From Halorubrum sp. Atlit-26R (GTDB lineage: Archaea > Halobacteriota > Halobacteria > Halobacteriales > Haloferacaceae): 64,000 nt of DNA. The stretch spans positions 310,001 through 374,000 of the forward strand of contig NZ_QPLT01000002.1 of assembly GCF_003666015.1 (NCBI RefSeq), written 5' to 3'. The position numbers and the translations under genes were made by a program. This document shows, one piece after another, positions 1-9,012 of this stretch. How positions within the stretch are numbered: the stretch's first letter is position 1; every line of letters starts with the position of its first letter. Under the pieces are notes generated by a model. The model saw nothing but the letters and a program-made list of their open reading frames with translations, was not told where the DNA came from and ran no database searches.

Positions 1-248
1 CGACCGCTCATCACGGTCTGTGTGCCCGTCAGCGGCCCCGTCATGAACGCCAGTCGGTTCTCCGGTCCGAGCGGGTCCACGTCGGGACCCTTATCGAAGA
101 CGTACTTGACGCCGAGCCCGCGCGCGCCGATGTACTTCTCCGCGTCGTCGTCGTCGATCCCGCGGTAGCTGACCTCGCCGCCGCCGAGATCGACCTGTGC
201 CACACGGTCTCTGTAGCCGCCCATTTCAGTCATGTAATGCTCGTTCAT
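1..248 (-). CDS. Aldehyde:ferredoxin oxidoreductase, N-terminal part (partial)
   Basis: This is the first ~80 residues of a tungsten-pterin aldehyde:ferredoxin oxidoreductase, cut by the window edge. The frame reads through a VDLGGGEVSYR strand, a KYIGARGLGVKY motif and a LAFMTGPLTGT motif, the recognisable start of the AOR N-terminal domain that wraps the tungstopterin. In-frame ATGs lie at 248, 233 and 224, so the start is uncertain; the conserved part begins just after the last. Family members oxidise aldehydes with ferredoxin as acceptor in the cytoplasm. The Fe-S cysteines are expected outside the window and cannot be checked. Confidence 0.85.
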   Translation of the reverse strand, partial: MNEHYMTEMGGYRDRVAQVDLGGGEVSYRGIDDDDAEKYIGARGLGVKYVFDKGPDVDPLGPENRLAFMTGPLTGTQTVMSG

Positions 249-511
249 TATAGTGGGCCCACAGCGTGTTAGTTGTTCACCTCTGAACGCAACTGGTACC
301 GGTTACGCAACGAGCCGCGTCGACCGGCCGGGACTTATAAATAAAGCGCTCGACCGACGCGGAAATATTCGGAGACGACGGCGGGGTGCGAACGACTCAC
401 ATCGTCCGGCGACGACGTGGTGTGAACGACCGGTTTCGGTCGGTATCGGGGGTCAGCCGCCGGATATCCCGTAGTCGCAGCACATAATTGGCGGCGAGTC
501 GAAGCGCGACC

Positions 512-997
512 GTGACCGATCGAGACGGACGGACGCGGTCGACCGGGCGGGATCCGGAGCCGACCGACCGCGGTCCTGAGCCGACAAGCCGCGACCGAAG
601 GAGGGCGCTCGGGTTCGCGGTCGTCGTGTTCGTCGGATCGGTGGTTCCGGTCCCGGCGTCGTCCGGCGGGAGCGGCGGCGGCGCGCTCGGGGGCGTACTC
701 GACGCCCTCCCGGCAGGAATCGGTCTCACCGATCCGTTTCACCTCGTCGGGTACGCGGTCCTCGCCGCCCTGCTCGTTCCGGCGGCCCGAGGGCGGCGAT
801 ACCGCCCGCTCCTCGCGGCCGCCGGCGCGGCCGCGTTCGGGTTCGGGATCGAACTCGTCCAGGCGCCGATCCCGTGGCGCTCGTTCGCGTGGGGCGACGC
901 CGCCGTCAACGCGGGCGGCGCGGTGATCGGAGCGTCGGTCGCGGTCGTTCGCGGCCGCGGGCCGGCGTCGGCGAGCGACCGCGAGGCCGAGCGTTGA
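512..997 (+). CDS. VanZ-like family membrane protein
   Basis: A small membrane protein of about 160 residues. It carries the VanZ-like signature: a helix beginning DPFHLVGYAVLAALL, then GIELVQ followed by R..AWGDAAVNAGGAVIG, matching the H..Y..L, E..Q and D...N..G positions of the family. Four hydrophobic segments are visible. VanZ-like proteins are integral membrane proteins of mostly unknown function outside glycopeptide resistance. No ATG is available: GTG at 512 is chosen and TTG at 488 is possible. The last ~35 nt are part of a tandemly duplicated 41-bp unit. Confidence 0.75.
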   Translation: MTDRDGRTRSTGRDPEPTDRGPEPTSRDRRRALGFAVVVFVGSVVPVPASSGGSGGGALGGVLDALPAGIGLTDPFHLVGYAVLAALLVPAARGRRYRPLLAAAGAAAFGFGIELVQAPIPWRSFAWGDAAVNAGGAVIGASVAVVRGRGPASASDREAER

Positions 998-1059
998 CCC
1001 CTCCGGCGTCGGCGAGCGACCGCGAGGCCGAGCGTTGACCCCTCCGGCGTCGGCGAGCC
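962..1059. repeat. 41-bp tandem duplication over the VanZ stop codon
   Basis: A 41-bp unit starting CCGGCGTCGGCGAGC at 962 is repeated at 1003 and begins again at 1044, about 2.4 copies with no visible mismatch across the full units. The first copy holds the last codons and stop of the VanZ-like gene; the second is a non-coding duplicate of that end. Confidence 0.9.
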
Positions 1060-1092
1060 GGGAGTGCCGCTGAACCGGGCGCGTCGTCGGCG

Positions 1093-3030
1093 TCAGCGCC
1101 CGGGCGGAGCGGCGCGGCCGCGTCCGGAAGCGCCCCGACCCCGGCGGCGCACGGTCGCCGTCACGTCGGCGTTCAGCCGCGAGCGCTCGAAGTAGACGTG
1201 GTCGTACTCGCTCGACTCGTACTCGGCGTAGAGGTTAAGCGAGACTTCGTCGCCGTCGGCCGCGTCTTCGATCGTGTCCGCGAGGTCGCCGTCGTCGAGG
1301 CGGACGACCAGCGTCTCGTCGCCCTCGCCGAAGGCGACGTGCTCCGCGTCGAGGTGCTCGCCGTCGGTCGTCCACACGGCGACGGTGTCCTCGGCGACGG
1401 ACTCGACGTCGTCGGGCGCGTCGAACTGCGCGACCACCTTGCCGTTCCCGTCGACGGTGACGGCGGCGTCGGGGAGGTCGCGGTCGACGCGCTGCATCCG
1501 TCCCTCGACGGTCGGGGCGATGGTATCTTTCTCCTCTAAGTAGTTCACGACCGTCGTCGCCTGGAGTTCGCCGGTGTCCTCGGCTACCTTGTCTTCGAGC
1601 GGGTAGCCGCTCCCGCCGTTCGCGATGAAGCTGTTGACGGCCACCTCGTAGGTTTCGTCGGGGTCGAGCGGCTCGCCGCCGACGTACACGTCGCGGACTA
1701 ATTCGTCGGCGTCCTCGTGGGGGACCCACTCGAAGCGCACGCCGCTGGTCTGCTGGGAGACCTCCTCGCCGAAGTTCTGTCCCGTCTCGCTCTCCAGCGT
1801 GATGACCTGGCTCTCCAGCGTCTCGACGAGCTCCTCGCCCGTGAGCTCCAGCGAGACGACCGTGTTCGGGAACGGGAGGGTGTTGAAGATGTCACCGCCG
1901 GTGATCTCGCCGGGGCCGTACACGGAGTCGGAGCGGATGCCGCCGGCGTTCGTAATCGCGACGTCGGCGTCGACGCGCTCGCGCATCGCGTCGGTGACCA
2001 CGTTTCCGTAGTTCGTCTCGCGGTGGTAGTTCGAGCCGAACGTGGCGTCGAGCGGCGTCTCCGTCTCCACCACCGGCGAGTCGAGGCTCACCTCCCCGCG
2101 GTACTCGTTGATGATCTGTGACGCGGTCGGGTCCTTCTCGACGTCGTCGGTGACCTCGATCAGCTGCCCGTCGAACGAGGTGACCTCGCCGCCGTCGATC
2201 GTCAGTTCGATCTCGCTGAGGTAGCGCGCCCGGGCCCGCGCCTCCGAGACGATCGACCCGTCGACCTCCTCGGGCGGGTAGAACTGCTCGTCGTCGCCGA
2301 CGACGATCACGTCGATGTCGTCGTCCGCGTCGGCCTCGGCGAGGGCCTCGGCGTCGCCGATGCCGGTGTGCGCGAGCGCGACGACGGCGTCGACTTCCTC
2401 CTCCTCCTTGAGCCGCTTCGCCTCGGCGGGCCCCGTCTCGGTGTAGTCCTCGAGGGTGAGCCCCTCTTCGTTGAAGTCGATGTTCGTCTTCCCGAACGTC
2501 GCGCCTTCGTCGACGAGGCCGATGATCCCGACGCTGACGCCGCCGCGCTCGACGATGTTGGTGGATTCCGTGCCGTCGAACGCCTCGCCGGTGTCGCTGT
2601 CGACGAGGTTCGTCGCGAGCCACGGGAACTCGGAGTCGGCCGTCACGTCCGAGATGGGATCGAGGCCGTAGTCGAACTCGTGGTTGCCGATCACGTCGGC
2701 GTCCGGGTCGACCTCGTTGAGCACGTCAACCGGCGCGCGCCACTGCGAGATGGGGCTGAGCGCGTGCGGCCCCACCTCGTCGCCGCCGCCGACCACGACG
2801 ACCGGGCCGTCGGCCGCCGCGCGGCGCTGTTCGATGAGCGTCACTAACCGCGGGAAGTTCTTGTCCTCCGCGGCCGCCGTCTGTACGTCGTTGTACGACA
2901 GCAGCGTCAGCGTCGTCGAGCCGTCGCCGTCCGCGGCCGTCGCCGACCCGGAAACGAGCGACCCGCCGAGTACGATTCCACCCGCTCGCAGCACGTCACG
3001 CCGTCCGTAGTCACGGTCCCGTGACATCAA
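1093..3030 (-). CDS. Tat-exported 5'-nucleotidase/UshA-like protein, divergent metal site
   Basis: A 645-residue protein with a twin-arginine signal (GRRDVLRAGG, then a hydrophobic stretch and an Ala-rich cleavage region), so it probably acts outside the cell. It has the two-domain 5'-nucleotidase layout: an N-terminal metallophosphoesterase domain with GGGDE, GNHEFDYG and ALAHTG, and a C-terminal nucleotide-binding domain with YGNVVTDAMR, TNAGGIRSD and ANGGSGYP. Two usual metal motifs are changed: the D-x-H motif reads NDVQ and the GHxQ/GHxH motif reads GDDE. The protein may therefore have altered metal use or activity. A C-terminal beta-rich extension follows. A TATA-like element sits about 25 nt upstream, suggesting a leaderless message. 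Confidence 0.85.
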   Translation of the reverse strand: MMSRDRDYGRRDVLRAGGIVLGGSLVSGSATAADGDGSTTLTLLSYNDVQTAAAEDKNFPRLVTLIEQRRAAADGPVVVVGGGDEVGPHALSPISQWRAPVDVLNEVDPDADVIGNHEFDYGLDPISDVTADSEFPWLATNLVDSDTGEAFDGTESTNIVERGGVSVGIIGLVDEGATFGKTNIDFNEEGLTLEDYTETGPAEAKRLKEEEEVDAVVALAHTGIGDAEALAEADADDDIDVIVVGDDEQFYPPEEVDGSIVSEARARARYLSEIELTIDGGEVTSFDGQLIEVTDDVEKDPTASQIINEYRGEVSLDSPVVETETPLDATFGSNYHRETNYGNVVTDAMRERVDADVAITNAGGIRSDSVYGPGEITGGDIFNTLPFPNTVVSLELTGEELVETLESQVITLESETGQNFGEEVSQQTSGVRFEWVPHEDADELVRDVYVGGEPLDPDETYEVAVNSFIANGGSGYPLEDKVAEDTGELQATTVVNYLEEKDTIAPTVEGRMQRVDRDLPDAAVTVDGNGKVVAQFDAPDDVESVAEDTVAVWTTDGEHLDAEHVAFGEGDETLVVRLDDGDLADTIEDAADGDEVSLNLYAEYESSEYDHVYFERSRLNADVTATVRRRGRGASGRGRAAPPGR

Positions 3031-3050
3031 TTTCTTCCACTTAGCGGCGT

Positions 3051-3058
3051 TTATAAAA
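3051..3058 (-). promoter_or_regulatory. TATA element for the 5'-nucleotidase-like gene
   Basis: On the minus strand TTTTATAA lies 21-28 nt before the ATG at 3030, in a short AT-rich stretch unlike its surroundings. The spacing fits a haloarchaeal TATA box with a leaderless transcript. Confidence 0.6.
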
Positions 3059-3208
3059 TCTTCCTATAGATTAGTATATATTTATACTGACGGGACTTTT
3101 TACAACAGTACTCGAACGCCCGATCCGGAACCGCGGTCCGATAGCGACGGGGCGGCACCGGTCCGCGATGACGACACGGCTTTACGCGCTCGCCCGCTCC
3201 TCCCGACA

Positions 3209-4303
3209 ATGAGCAAGCCGAGCCCCGACGCGTACGAGCAGGGGCGCGGGATGGACGCGCACAACGCCGTGATGCGCGACATCCGCGCCGAGCGCTCGGA
3301 GACGTACGACCCGACGGAGCCCACCCGCGTGTGGATCGACGAGGACAACACGCCCGACGGCGTGGTGAACTCCCTGACGATCATCTTGAACACCGGCGGC
3401 TGCCGCTGGGCCCGAGCCGGCGGCTGCACGATGTGCGGCTACGTCGCCGAGTCGGTCGAGGGCGGCAGCGTCGCGCACGAGGACCTCATGACCCAGATCG
3501 ACGCGTGCCTCGACCACGAGGCGGAGGAGGCGGACGAGCCGGCCGAGCTGATCAAGATCTACACCTCCGGCTCCTTCCTCGACGAGCGCGAGGTGCCGGC
3601 GGAGACTCGCCGAGCCATCGCCGAGACGTTCGCGGACCGCGACCGGATCGTCGTCGAGTCGCTGCCGGACTTCGTCGACCGCGAGAAGATCGCCGACTTC
3701 GCGGACCACGGCATCGCGACCGACGTGGCGGTCGGCTTGGAGACCGCGACGGACCGGGTGCGCCACGACTGCGTGAACAAGTACTTCGACTTCGCCGACT
3801 TCGAGGACGCCTGCGCCGAGGCGGCCGCGGCGGACGGCGAGTTCGCGGCCGACGTGGGTATCAAGGCGTACCTCCTCATGAAGCCGCCCTTCCTCGCGGA
3901 GCCCGAGGCGGCCGCCGACATGATCGACTCGATCCGCCGGTGCGCCGACGTCGACGGCTGTCACACCGTCTCGATGAACCCGACGAACGTCCAGCGGTAC
4001 ACGATGGTCGACGAGCTGTTCTTCGAGGGCGGCTACCGGCCGCCGTGGCTCTGGTCGGTCGCGCACGTCCTCGAGGAGACCGCCGACGTCGACGCCATCG
4101 TCGTCTCGGACCCCGTCGGCCACGGCTCCGACCGCGGGGCGCACAACTGCGGCGAGTGCGACGACCGCGTCCAGACGGCGATCAAGGACTTCGACAGGCG
4201 GCAGGACCCGAGCGTCTTCGAGCAGGTGTCCTGCGAGTGCGAGGCCACCTGGGAGTACGTGATGGCGGAAGAGACGAGCTACAACATGCCCTTGGCGCGA
4301 TAG
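3209..4303 (+). CDS. Archaeosine biosynthesis radical SAM protein (RaSEA-type)
   Basis: A 364-residue radical SAM enzyme. The cluster cysteines are C65, C73 and C76 in GGCRWARAGGCTMCGY, the spacing of the archaeal RaSEA family rather than the classic CX3CX2C. Other family-like blocks are KIYTSGSFLDEREVP, VVESLPDFV, VGLETATDRVR and a C-terminal Cys-rich segment (HNCGECDD, SCECEA). RaSEA works with the lysine transferase ArcS to convert the preQ0-lysine adduct at G15 of tRNA into archaeosine; that role is family knowledge. ArcS is not in this window. The ATG at 3209 directly follows a GC-rich leader. Confidence 0.85.
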   Translation: MSKPSPDAYEQGRGMDAHNAVMRDIRAERSETYDPTEPTRVWIDEDNTPDGVVNSLTIILNTGGCRWARAGGCTMCGYVAESVEGGSVAHEDLMTQIDACLDHEAEEADEPAELIKIYTSGSFLDEREVPAETRRAIAETFADRDRIVVESLPDFVDREKIADFADHGIATDVAVGLETATDRVRHDCVNKYFDFADFEDACAEAAAADGEFAADVGIKAYLLMKPPFLAEPEAAADMIDSIRRCADVDGCHTVSMNPTNVQRYTMVDELFFEGGYRPPWLWSVAHVLEETADVDAIVVSDPVGHGSDRGAHNCGECDDRVQTAIKDFDRRQDPSVFEQVSCECEATWEYVMAEETSYNMPLAR

Positions 4304-4522
4304 TCCGCGGCAGGGACGGGCACCAGCGCGGACCGGAAGTACGAGACGGGCGCCTGAACACCGCCGAACGATGGTGACAGATACCGATCAGTATTTTTCC
4401 GAATTTAAAAATGAACGATCTATTATCTCGGGAAGTACGTGACAGACACGTTTGTCAAACCCGATCATACTGAACGATCAGGTCGAACAAGACCCTTATA
4501 GCTCCGGCACCTACCGGTTCCC

Positions 4523-4726
4523 ATGAACGCAGACGCCAGCGGTTCCCCGCCCTCCCGCGGGAAGTCGGTCCTCTTCTGTCCGGAGTGTCGCTTCGAGAGC
4601 CCCCTGTCGGACGGATGGCTCGTCGTCAGCGACGGCGACGAGCGCACCGTCGTCTGTCCGAAGTGCGGTCACGTCGCCGACCACCGGCCCGAGCGATCGG
4701 CGCCGACGCCGCGGCACGCCGATTAG
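4523..4726 (+). CDS. Small CPxCG zinc-finger protein
   Basis: A 67-residue protein with two zinc knuckles, FCPECRFES and VCPKCGHVA, 34 residues apart, forming one predicted four-cysteine zinc site. Such CPxCG mini-proteins are common in haloarchaea and mostly uncharacterised; some are regulators. The segment between the knuckles (LSDGWLVVSDGDERT) is beta-prone. It ends 32 bp before the convergent folate gene. No specific function can be given. Confidence 0.7.
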   Translation: MNADASGSPPSRGKSVLFCPECRFESPLSDGWLVVSDGDERTVVCPKCGHVADHRPERSAPTPRHAD

Positions 4727-4758
4727 TCGCGGTCGTACACGCCGATCGCGATCCGCGG

Positions 4759-5508
4759 TCACCCCTTTTCAGGCGCCCGTTCGGCGAGGACGGGTATCTC
4801 AGATAGTTTCTCCGCGTCGAGCGCGTCCCAGTCGACCCCGTCCGGTCGCGCGTACGACGTGTCGGTCCGCACCGTCCGCACCGGCGTCACGACGAGGTCG
4901 AGCGGAACGTCGTGCGCGTCGGGATCCGGGAGGTCAACGTCGGCGTCGAGGGCGGACTCGGGGCCGTCGAGCACCGAGAGCTCGTGGACGGTGGTCGCGA
5001 CCGCCGTGTCCGCGTCGACCGCGTCGAGCTCGCGGAGGACCGCCCACTCCAAGTCGCTGTACCCTTCGCCCTTGCCGATCCGGGCGCCGTCGGTCGTCAC
5101 GCCGACGGAGCCGGCGACTATCAGGTCGACGTGCGCGACGTCCGCGGGCGCGGTCGGCGTCCCGTACTCGGAGATGCCGGAGACGGTCGTGGCGTCGTCG
5201 ATCTCGTCGGGCGGAATTTCGCTGGGGTCGAGCCGGAGGAACGGGTCCGGGTCGCGGAGGCGCGGCTGCGCGACGTAGACGGTCTTGCCGGCGCGGAGCG
5301 CGGCCCGGCGGACCGGGAGCTGCGGCGCGTCGGGGTTGGCCTTCAGCGTCGCGGCCGAGTCCCACGCCTCGGTCTCCGCGAGCCGCTCCGCCGCGGCGTC
5401 GGCGCCGGCGAAGTTCGGGATCCGGTCGTGAGGCGGGAACGGGAACCGGGCCTGATCGCCCTCGTCGAAGGCGTCCCACACCGCCTCGCGGACGGCCTGC
5501 TTGTCCAT
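4759..5508 (-). CDS. 5-formyltetrahydrofolate cyclo-ligase family protein
   Basis: A 249-residue protein of the 5-formyl-THF cyclo-ligase (MTHFS) family, which converts 5-formyl-THF to 5,10-methenyl-THF with ATP. Family features are KANPDAPQLPVRRAAL (substrate and ATP-binding arginines), IVAGSVGVTTDGARIGKGEGYSDLE with the conserved GxGxGYxD-like block, and a C-terminal TPVRTVRTD. The start at 5508 (MDKQAVREAVW) is chosen because upstream residues in the longer frame look non-coding. A haloarchaeal variant may use a different folate or pterin substrate. Confidence 0.82.
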   Translation of the reverse strand: MDKQAVREAVWDAFDEGDQARFPFPPHDRIPNFAGADAAAERLAETEAWDSAATLKANPDAPQLPVRRAALRAGKTVYVAQPRLRDPDPFLRLDPSEIPPDEIDDATTVSGISEYGTPTAPADVAHVDLIVAGSVGVTTDGARIGKGEGYSDLEWAVLRELDAVDADTAVATTVHELSVLDGPESALDADVDLPDPDAHDVPLDLVVTPVRTVRTDTSYARPDGVDWDALDAEKLSEIPVLAERAPEKG

Positions 5509-5617
5509 GAGTCGACCTGTCCGCTTGCGGGCATCAACGTTCCGCCGTCGGCTGAGCCGCTCGGACATTACATGTAGCTGAAGCAAACACTATGTGTGCC
5601 TGATGTTTTCCGCACCC

Positions 5618-5908
5618 ATGGACACCGTTTCGGTGACCGAGGGGATCGCGTACGGCTTCCGAATCATGATCTACTACGTCGCGGTGGTGATCGTCGGCCA
5701 AGTCGTCGCCGCCGTCGGCGGCGGGATGGTCGCCGCGGCGACCGAGACCGGCTTCAGGCAGGAGCCGAATTTCGGGCTGGCGCTGTTCGGTCTGCTCGTG
5801 GGGCTTTTAGGCGCGGTGGTCGTCTTTGCCGGCGTCTTCGGCGCGATTTATAAGGTGATCGCAGACGGCGTCGCCAAGGGCCGGTCGATGACGCCGTCGA
5901 GCGAGTGA
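5618..5908 (+). CDS. Small two-helix membrane protein, function unknown
   Basis: About 96 residues from the ATG at 5618, with two hydrophobic helices ([25 protein letters not shown] region and the [21 protein letters not shown] region) joined by a short polar loop. The C-terminal part ([14 protein letters not shown]) resembles the end of many small haloarchaeal membrane proteins. I cannot assign a function. An in-frame start 24 nt upstream is less likely. Confidence 0.6.
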   Translation: MDTVSVTEGIAYGFRIMIYYVAVVIVGQVVAAVGGGMVAAATETGFRQEPNFGLALFGLLVGLLGAVVVFAGVFGAIYKVIADGVAKGRSMTPSSE

Positions 5909-5987
5909 GGAGACCGCAGGGGTCGTCGGCCGCCGCCGTCGGCTCCGCGACGCGCCTTTTAAACCGCTCTACCGACCACGTACGCGT

Positions 5988-6608
5988 ATGTTCGAAGACC
6001 GGCCGGACCGCGACGCCGAGGTCGTCCTCGTGGGGCGCTCGAACGTCGGCAAGTCCACGCTGATGCGCGAGCTGACGGGCCACGACTTCTCGACCGGCGG
6101 CAAGCCGGGCGTCACCCGGCAGCCGAACCACTTCGACTGGGCCAGCGAGAGCTTCATGTTCACCGACCTCCCCGGGTTCGGGTTCATGTCCGGCATCGAG
6201 GACGAGCACCGCGAGCAGATCAAGACGAACATCGTGCGGTACCTAGAGGACAACGCCGAGTCCATTCTGGCCGGCGTCGTCGTGATGGACGGGAAGGCCG
6301 CGGTCGACATCATCGACCGCCACGCCGAGCGCGGGAACATCCCCCACGACGTGGAGATGTTCGGCTTCCTGGAGGACGTGGGCGTCGAGCCCATCGTCGC
6401 CGTCAACAAGACCGACAAGATCGACGACGTCGACGAGCGGCTCGACGAGATCTGTGATCGGTTGGGGCTGTACCCGCCGTGGCAGCAGTGGTCCGACCGC
6501 GTGGCGCCGATCTGCGCGAAGCGCGGCGACATCGAAGCGCTGGAGGAGTGTCTGCGGACGCGCTTCCACGACCACAACCGCGACGACCTGCTGAAGTTCG
6601 TTTCTTAA
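5988..6608 (+). CDS. engB: GTP-binding protein EngB
   Basis: A 206-residue TRAFAC GTPase of the EngB/YihA family. G1 is GRSNVGKS (16-23), the switch region has [10 protein letters not shown]3 is DLPGFG (60-65), G4 is NKTD (140-143) and G5 is around PICAKRGD. EngB proteins assist large-subunit ribosome assembly in bacteria; the archaeal orthologue is presumed similar. Length is normal. A CTTTTAAA-like TATA element lies about 28 nt upstream, supporting the ATG at 5988. Downstream lies copy A of the structured repeat. Confidence 0.92.
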   Translation: MFEDRPDRDAEVVLVGRSNVGKSTLMRELTGHDFSTGGKPGVTRQPNHFDWASESFMFTDLPGFGFMSGIEDEHREQIKTNIVRYLEDNAESILAGVVVMDGKAAVDIIDRHAERGNIPHDVEMFGFLEDVGVEPIVAVNKTDKIDDVDERLDEICDRLGLYPPWQQWSDRVAPICAKRGDIEALEECLRTRFHDHNRDDLLKFVS

Positions 6609-6658
6609 ATAGTCGAGTCTGGTCGCGGGGTCGGTTGCTCCGTGAATTCGGTTGTTTG

Positions 6659-7006
6659 TTTATAACTGAGAGTGTGCGGATCAACAGCGAACACCTCCAA
6701 AGCCCCAGCCGCTCACTTATAAACTGATGAGTGTCGATCGACGGTGAACACCTCCAAAGCCCCAGCCGCGAGGACTCGCGCGGCTCGCTGCGCGCTTCGG
6801 TCGCTCACTCCGTTCGCTCCCTCCAGTGCTTACGTCGCCGGGCTTCGTCCTCGCGGCTGCCCCTTTGAGTCCCACCCCGCACCGCGGCCTCACGCCTCCC
6901 CAGCCTCGTCAGTCGCCGTCGCTTCGCTCCGGCGACTGACTCCCTCGCGCGACGCTCCTCGCGCCCGTAGGGCGCTCGGAGGCGCGCGCCGCCGATTATT
7001 TTTAAA
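6659..7006 (+). repeat. Structured intergenic element, copy A (plus orientation)
   Basis: Fills the gap between engB and the enolase-like gene. It opens with two 57-bp units: TTATAAC at 6660 and TTATAAA at 6717, each followed by exactly 22 nt and then GAACACC (6689 and 6746), then TCCAAAGCCCCAGCC. The body shows paired arms GCCGCGAGGAC ... GTCCTCGCGGC, a conserved TGCCCCTTTGAGTCCC, CTCCCCAGCCTC, a hairpin GTCAGTCGCC ... GGCGACTGAC, and ends in a T-rich ATTATTTTTAAAT. Short reading frames here are spurious. Function unknown; see findings. Confidence 0.9.
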
Positions 7007-7041
7007 TGGTTGACCCGGTCACCGATTGAACTCACATCAAT

Positions 7042-8088
7042 TTAGAACTCGAAGCCGACCGCGTCGCGGCTCGGGCGGAGCGGGCTCTTCGGGTACGGCG
7101 GCTCGGCGTCCGGGTCGTTGTAGGCCCGGGGCGCCACGTCGTTCGGCCCGTCGGGGTAACAGAGCGCGGCGAGCGTCTGGATCGCGGTGCGGCCGCTCGC
7201 GAGTTCGAACTGCCCGCCGCCGTACAGCTCGATCCCCTCGCGCTCGCAGTAGGCGATCGTCTCGAACAGCGATTCGAGCGTGCCGAACCGCGAGGGCTTG
7301 ACGTTACACCACCCCGGCTCGACCGGGAGCGACGTCAGGCTCTCGACGCCGTCGATGGGGTAGTCGAAGGAGAGGCGGTCGGCCTGCGGCTCGACGAGCG
7401 CGCTCGTCGCGGGCGTGAACGCGGGGTCCTCGACGACCGCGGCCGGGAACGCCGCGAACACGTCGCGGTACAGCTCGGGGTCGGGCTCGACGTCCACGTC
7501 GGTCCCCTCGTACCACCCCTTCAGGTCGAGGACGCGCACGGCGTCGGTCTTCCGGAGGGTCTCGAACGCTTCCTCGGGCCAGTCGGGAGTCGGGTCAAGC
7601 TTGAACTCCAACTCGGGATTACGCGCGAGCAGCGCCTCGACGCGGTCGGTCGAGGGCGGGTCGCCGAGCCGCGTCGAGACGACGAAGCGGACGGGCTCGG
7701 GGTCGACGCCGAGCCGCTCGCCCAGCGACTCCTCCCGCTGTCTGAGCGCCAAGTCGAGCGCCGCGCTCTCGACCGCCCAGCGGCGGTAGTTGCGCGCGGC
7801 CTCGTTCTCCGGCGGGTTCCCGTGAAAGAGGTCGATCTCGTCGAGCCGGTCCGACAGTTCGTCGATCGTCCACTCCCCCTCGACGTCGATCGGGTCGGTG
7901 CCGGCGAGCGCGTCGTGGTCGGCGGTCTCGTAGGTGACGTCCTCCCCGCGCCCGACGAGGCCGTCGCCGGAGAGCCGGTACTCCGTGGTCGTCCGCTCGA
8001 AGCCGCTCGTCGTGTTCGCGGTGTGTCGCCGGCGACCGACCGACTCGATCGTCACCGAGAGGTCCGCGATCCGCTCGTAGTGGCTCAT
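7042..8088 (-). CDS. Enolase-superfamily (mandelate racemase / muconate lactonizing) protein
   Basis: A 348-residue protein with enolase-superfamily architecture: an N-terminal alpha+beta cap (to about residue 115, with ALDLALRQ) and a C-terminal barrel. Barrel-strand blocks include FKLDPTPDW, VRVLDLKGWYEG, AVVEDPAFTP, DRLSFDYPIDG and CNVKPSRFG, followed by YGGGQFELASGR. These fit metal-binding Asp/Glu positions at strand ends, but I cannot identify the usual KxK base motif, so the substrate is unknown. It might act as a MenC-like o-succinylbenzoate synthase, since menF and menE occur elsewhere in the window, but nothing links them directly. Confidence 0.65.
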   Translation of the reverse strand: MSHYERIADLSVTIESVGRRRHTANTTSGFERTTTEYRLSGDGLVGRGEDVTYETADHDALAGTDPIDVEGEWTIDELSDRLDEIDLFHGNPPENEAARNYRRWAVESAALDLALRQREESLGERLGVDPEPVRFVVSTRLGDPPSTDRVEALLARNPELEFKLDPTPDWPEEAFETLRKTDAVRVLDLKGWYEGTDVDVEPDPELYRDVFAAFPAAVVEDPAFTPATSALVEPQADRLSFDYPIDGVESLTSLPVEPGWCNVKPSRFGTLESLFETIAYCEREGIELYGGGQFELASGRTAIQTLAALCYPDGPNDVAPRAYNDPDAEPPYPKSPLRPSRDAVGFEF

Positions 8089-8147
8089 GGCCGATCCGAC
8101 GTCGCCCGGTCACTTAAATCGGTGAGCGCGATCGCGGCGCCGTCCGA

Positions 8148-8855
8148 TCACGCCCCGGAGTCGCTCGCGCGGTCTCGGAGCGTCGCGATCCGCGTGCCGA
8201 GCGCCCAGAACAGCGGGACCACGGTGAGCGCGACGGCGCCGGCGGCCGCGACCTGGAGGACGGTCGTGGTGAACCACGGGGCGCCGTCGGCGTACGGCAG
8301 CGAGGTGTGGGTCACGTCGCCGACGATCGGGACGAAGTAGTCCATCAGGAGGTCGACGGTGTACCACGCGGTCGCGACCGCGACCGCCTTCAGCGGGAAG
8401 TCGGTGATCCGGTGGAGGACGAACGCCTGCACGACCATCGCGAGGTGGCTGAAGAGGAGGAACGCGTACAGCGCCGGGCCGTTGACCGCGAGGAACTCCG
8501 GCCAGAAGACGACGAGGACGTACGGCGTCCACAGTCCGAGCTTGATATTTCCGAAGAAGGCCAGCGCCGCAAGGGTGTCGCTCAACCGGCCGAGCGCCCA
8601 CGCGCCGAGCGCGAGCGCGATGAGCAGCGTCGCGCCGGGGCTGTCGGGGATGAAGATCCACATCTCGGTCGGGAGCGCCTGAAACTGGAACCGGTAGTAC
8701 CAGAAGCCGAACGCGGTGCCGACGAGGTTGATCGCGACGATGACCCACGCGAAGCGGAAGGCGACGTCCTCCAGCCGTTTCGGGAGCGGCGCGACCCACC
8801 GCGGGAGCGACTCGCGGTCCGGCGGGTCGCGGCCGAGCGCGCCGACGATGTCCAT
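8148..8855 (-). CDS. DUF1405 family membrane protein
   Basis: A 235-residue polytopic membrane protein with about six or seven hydrophobic helices. It matches the DUF1405 family pattern: an early WVIVAINLVGTAFGFWYY helix, FIPDSPGATL, FGNIKLGLWTPYVLV and HLAMVVQAFVLHR. The function of this family, found in haloarchaea and Bacillus relatives, is unknown. The ATG at 8855 (MDIVGALGRD) is selected because the upstream in-frame sequence overlaps the divergent fxsA-like gene. Confidence 0.8.
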   Translation of the reverse strand: MDIVGALGRDPPDRESLPRWVAPLPKRLEDVAFRFAWVIVAINLVGTAFGFWYYRFQFQALPTEMWIFIPDSPGATLLIALALGAWALGRLSDTLAALAFFGNIKLGLWTPYVLVVFWPEFLAVNGPALYAFLLFSHLAMVVQAFVLHRITDFPLKAVAVATAWYTVDLLMDYFVPIVGDVTHTSLPYADGAPWFTTTVLQVAAAGAVALTVVPLFWALGTRIATLRDRASDSGA

Positions 8856-9012
8856 ACCGCCGGCTCGGACCGGGCGGGCAAAGCCGTGGCGGTCGCGGCG
8901 GGCGCGACCGGCGGGCGCGCGGAGGAGCCGAGCGACTGACCCCCACCCGACCCCTACCCGACCCGCGGCCGCGACGAAAAGGGCTATGGGCGCCCGGGGG
9001 AAAGGCGGGGGT

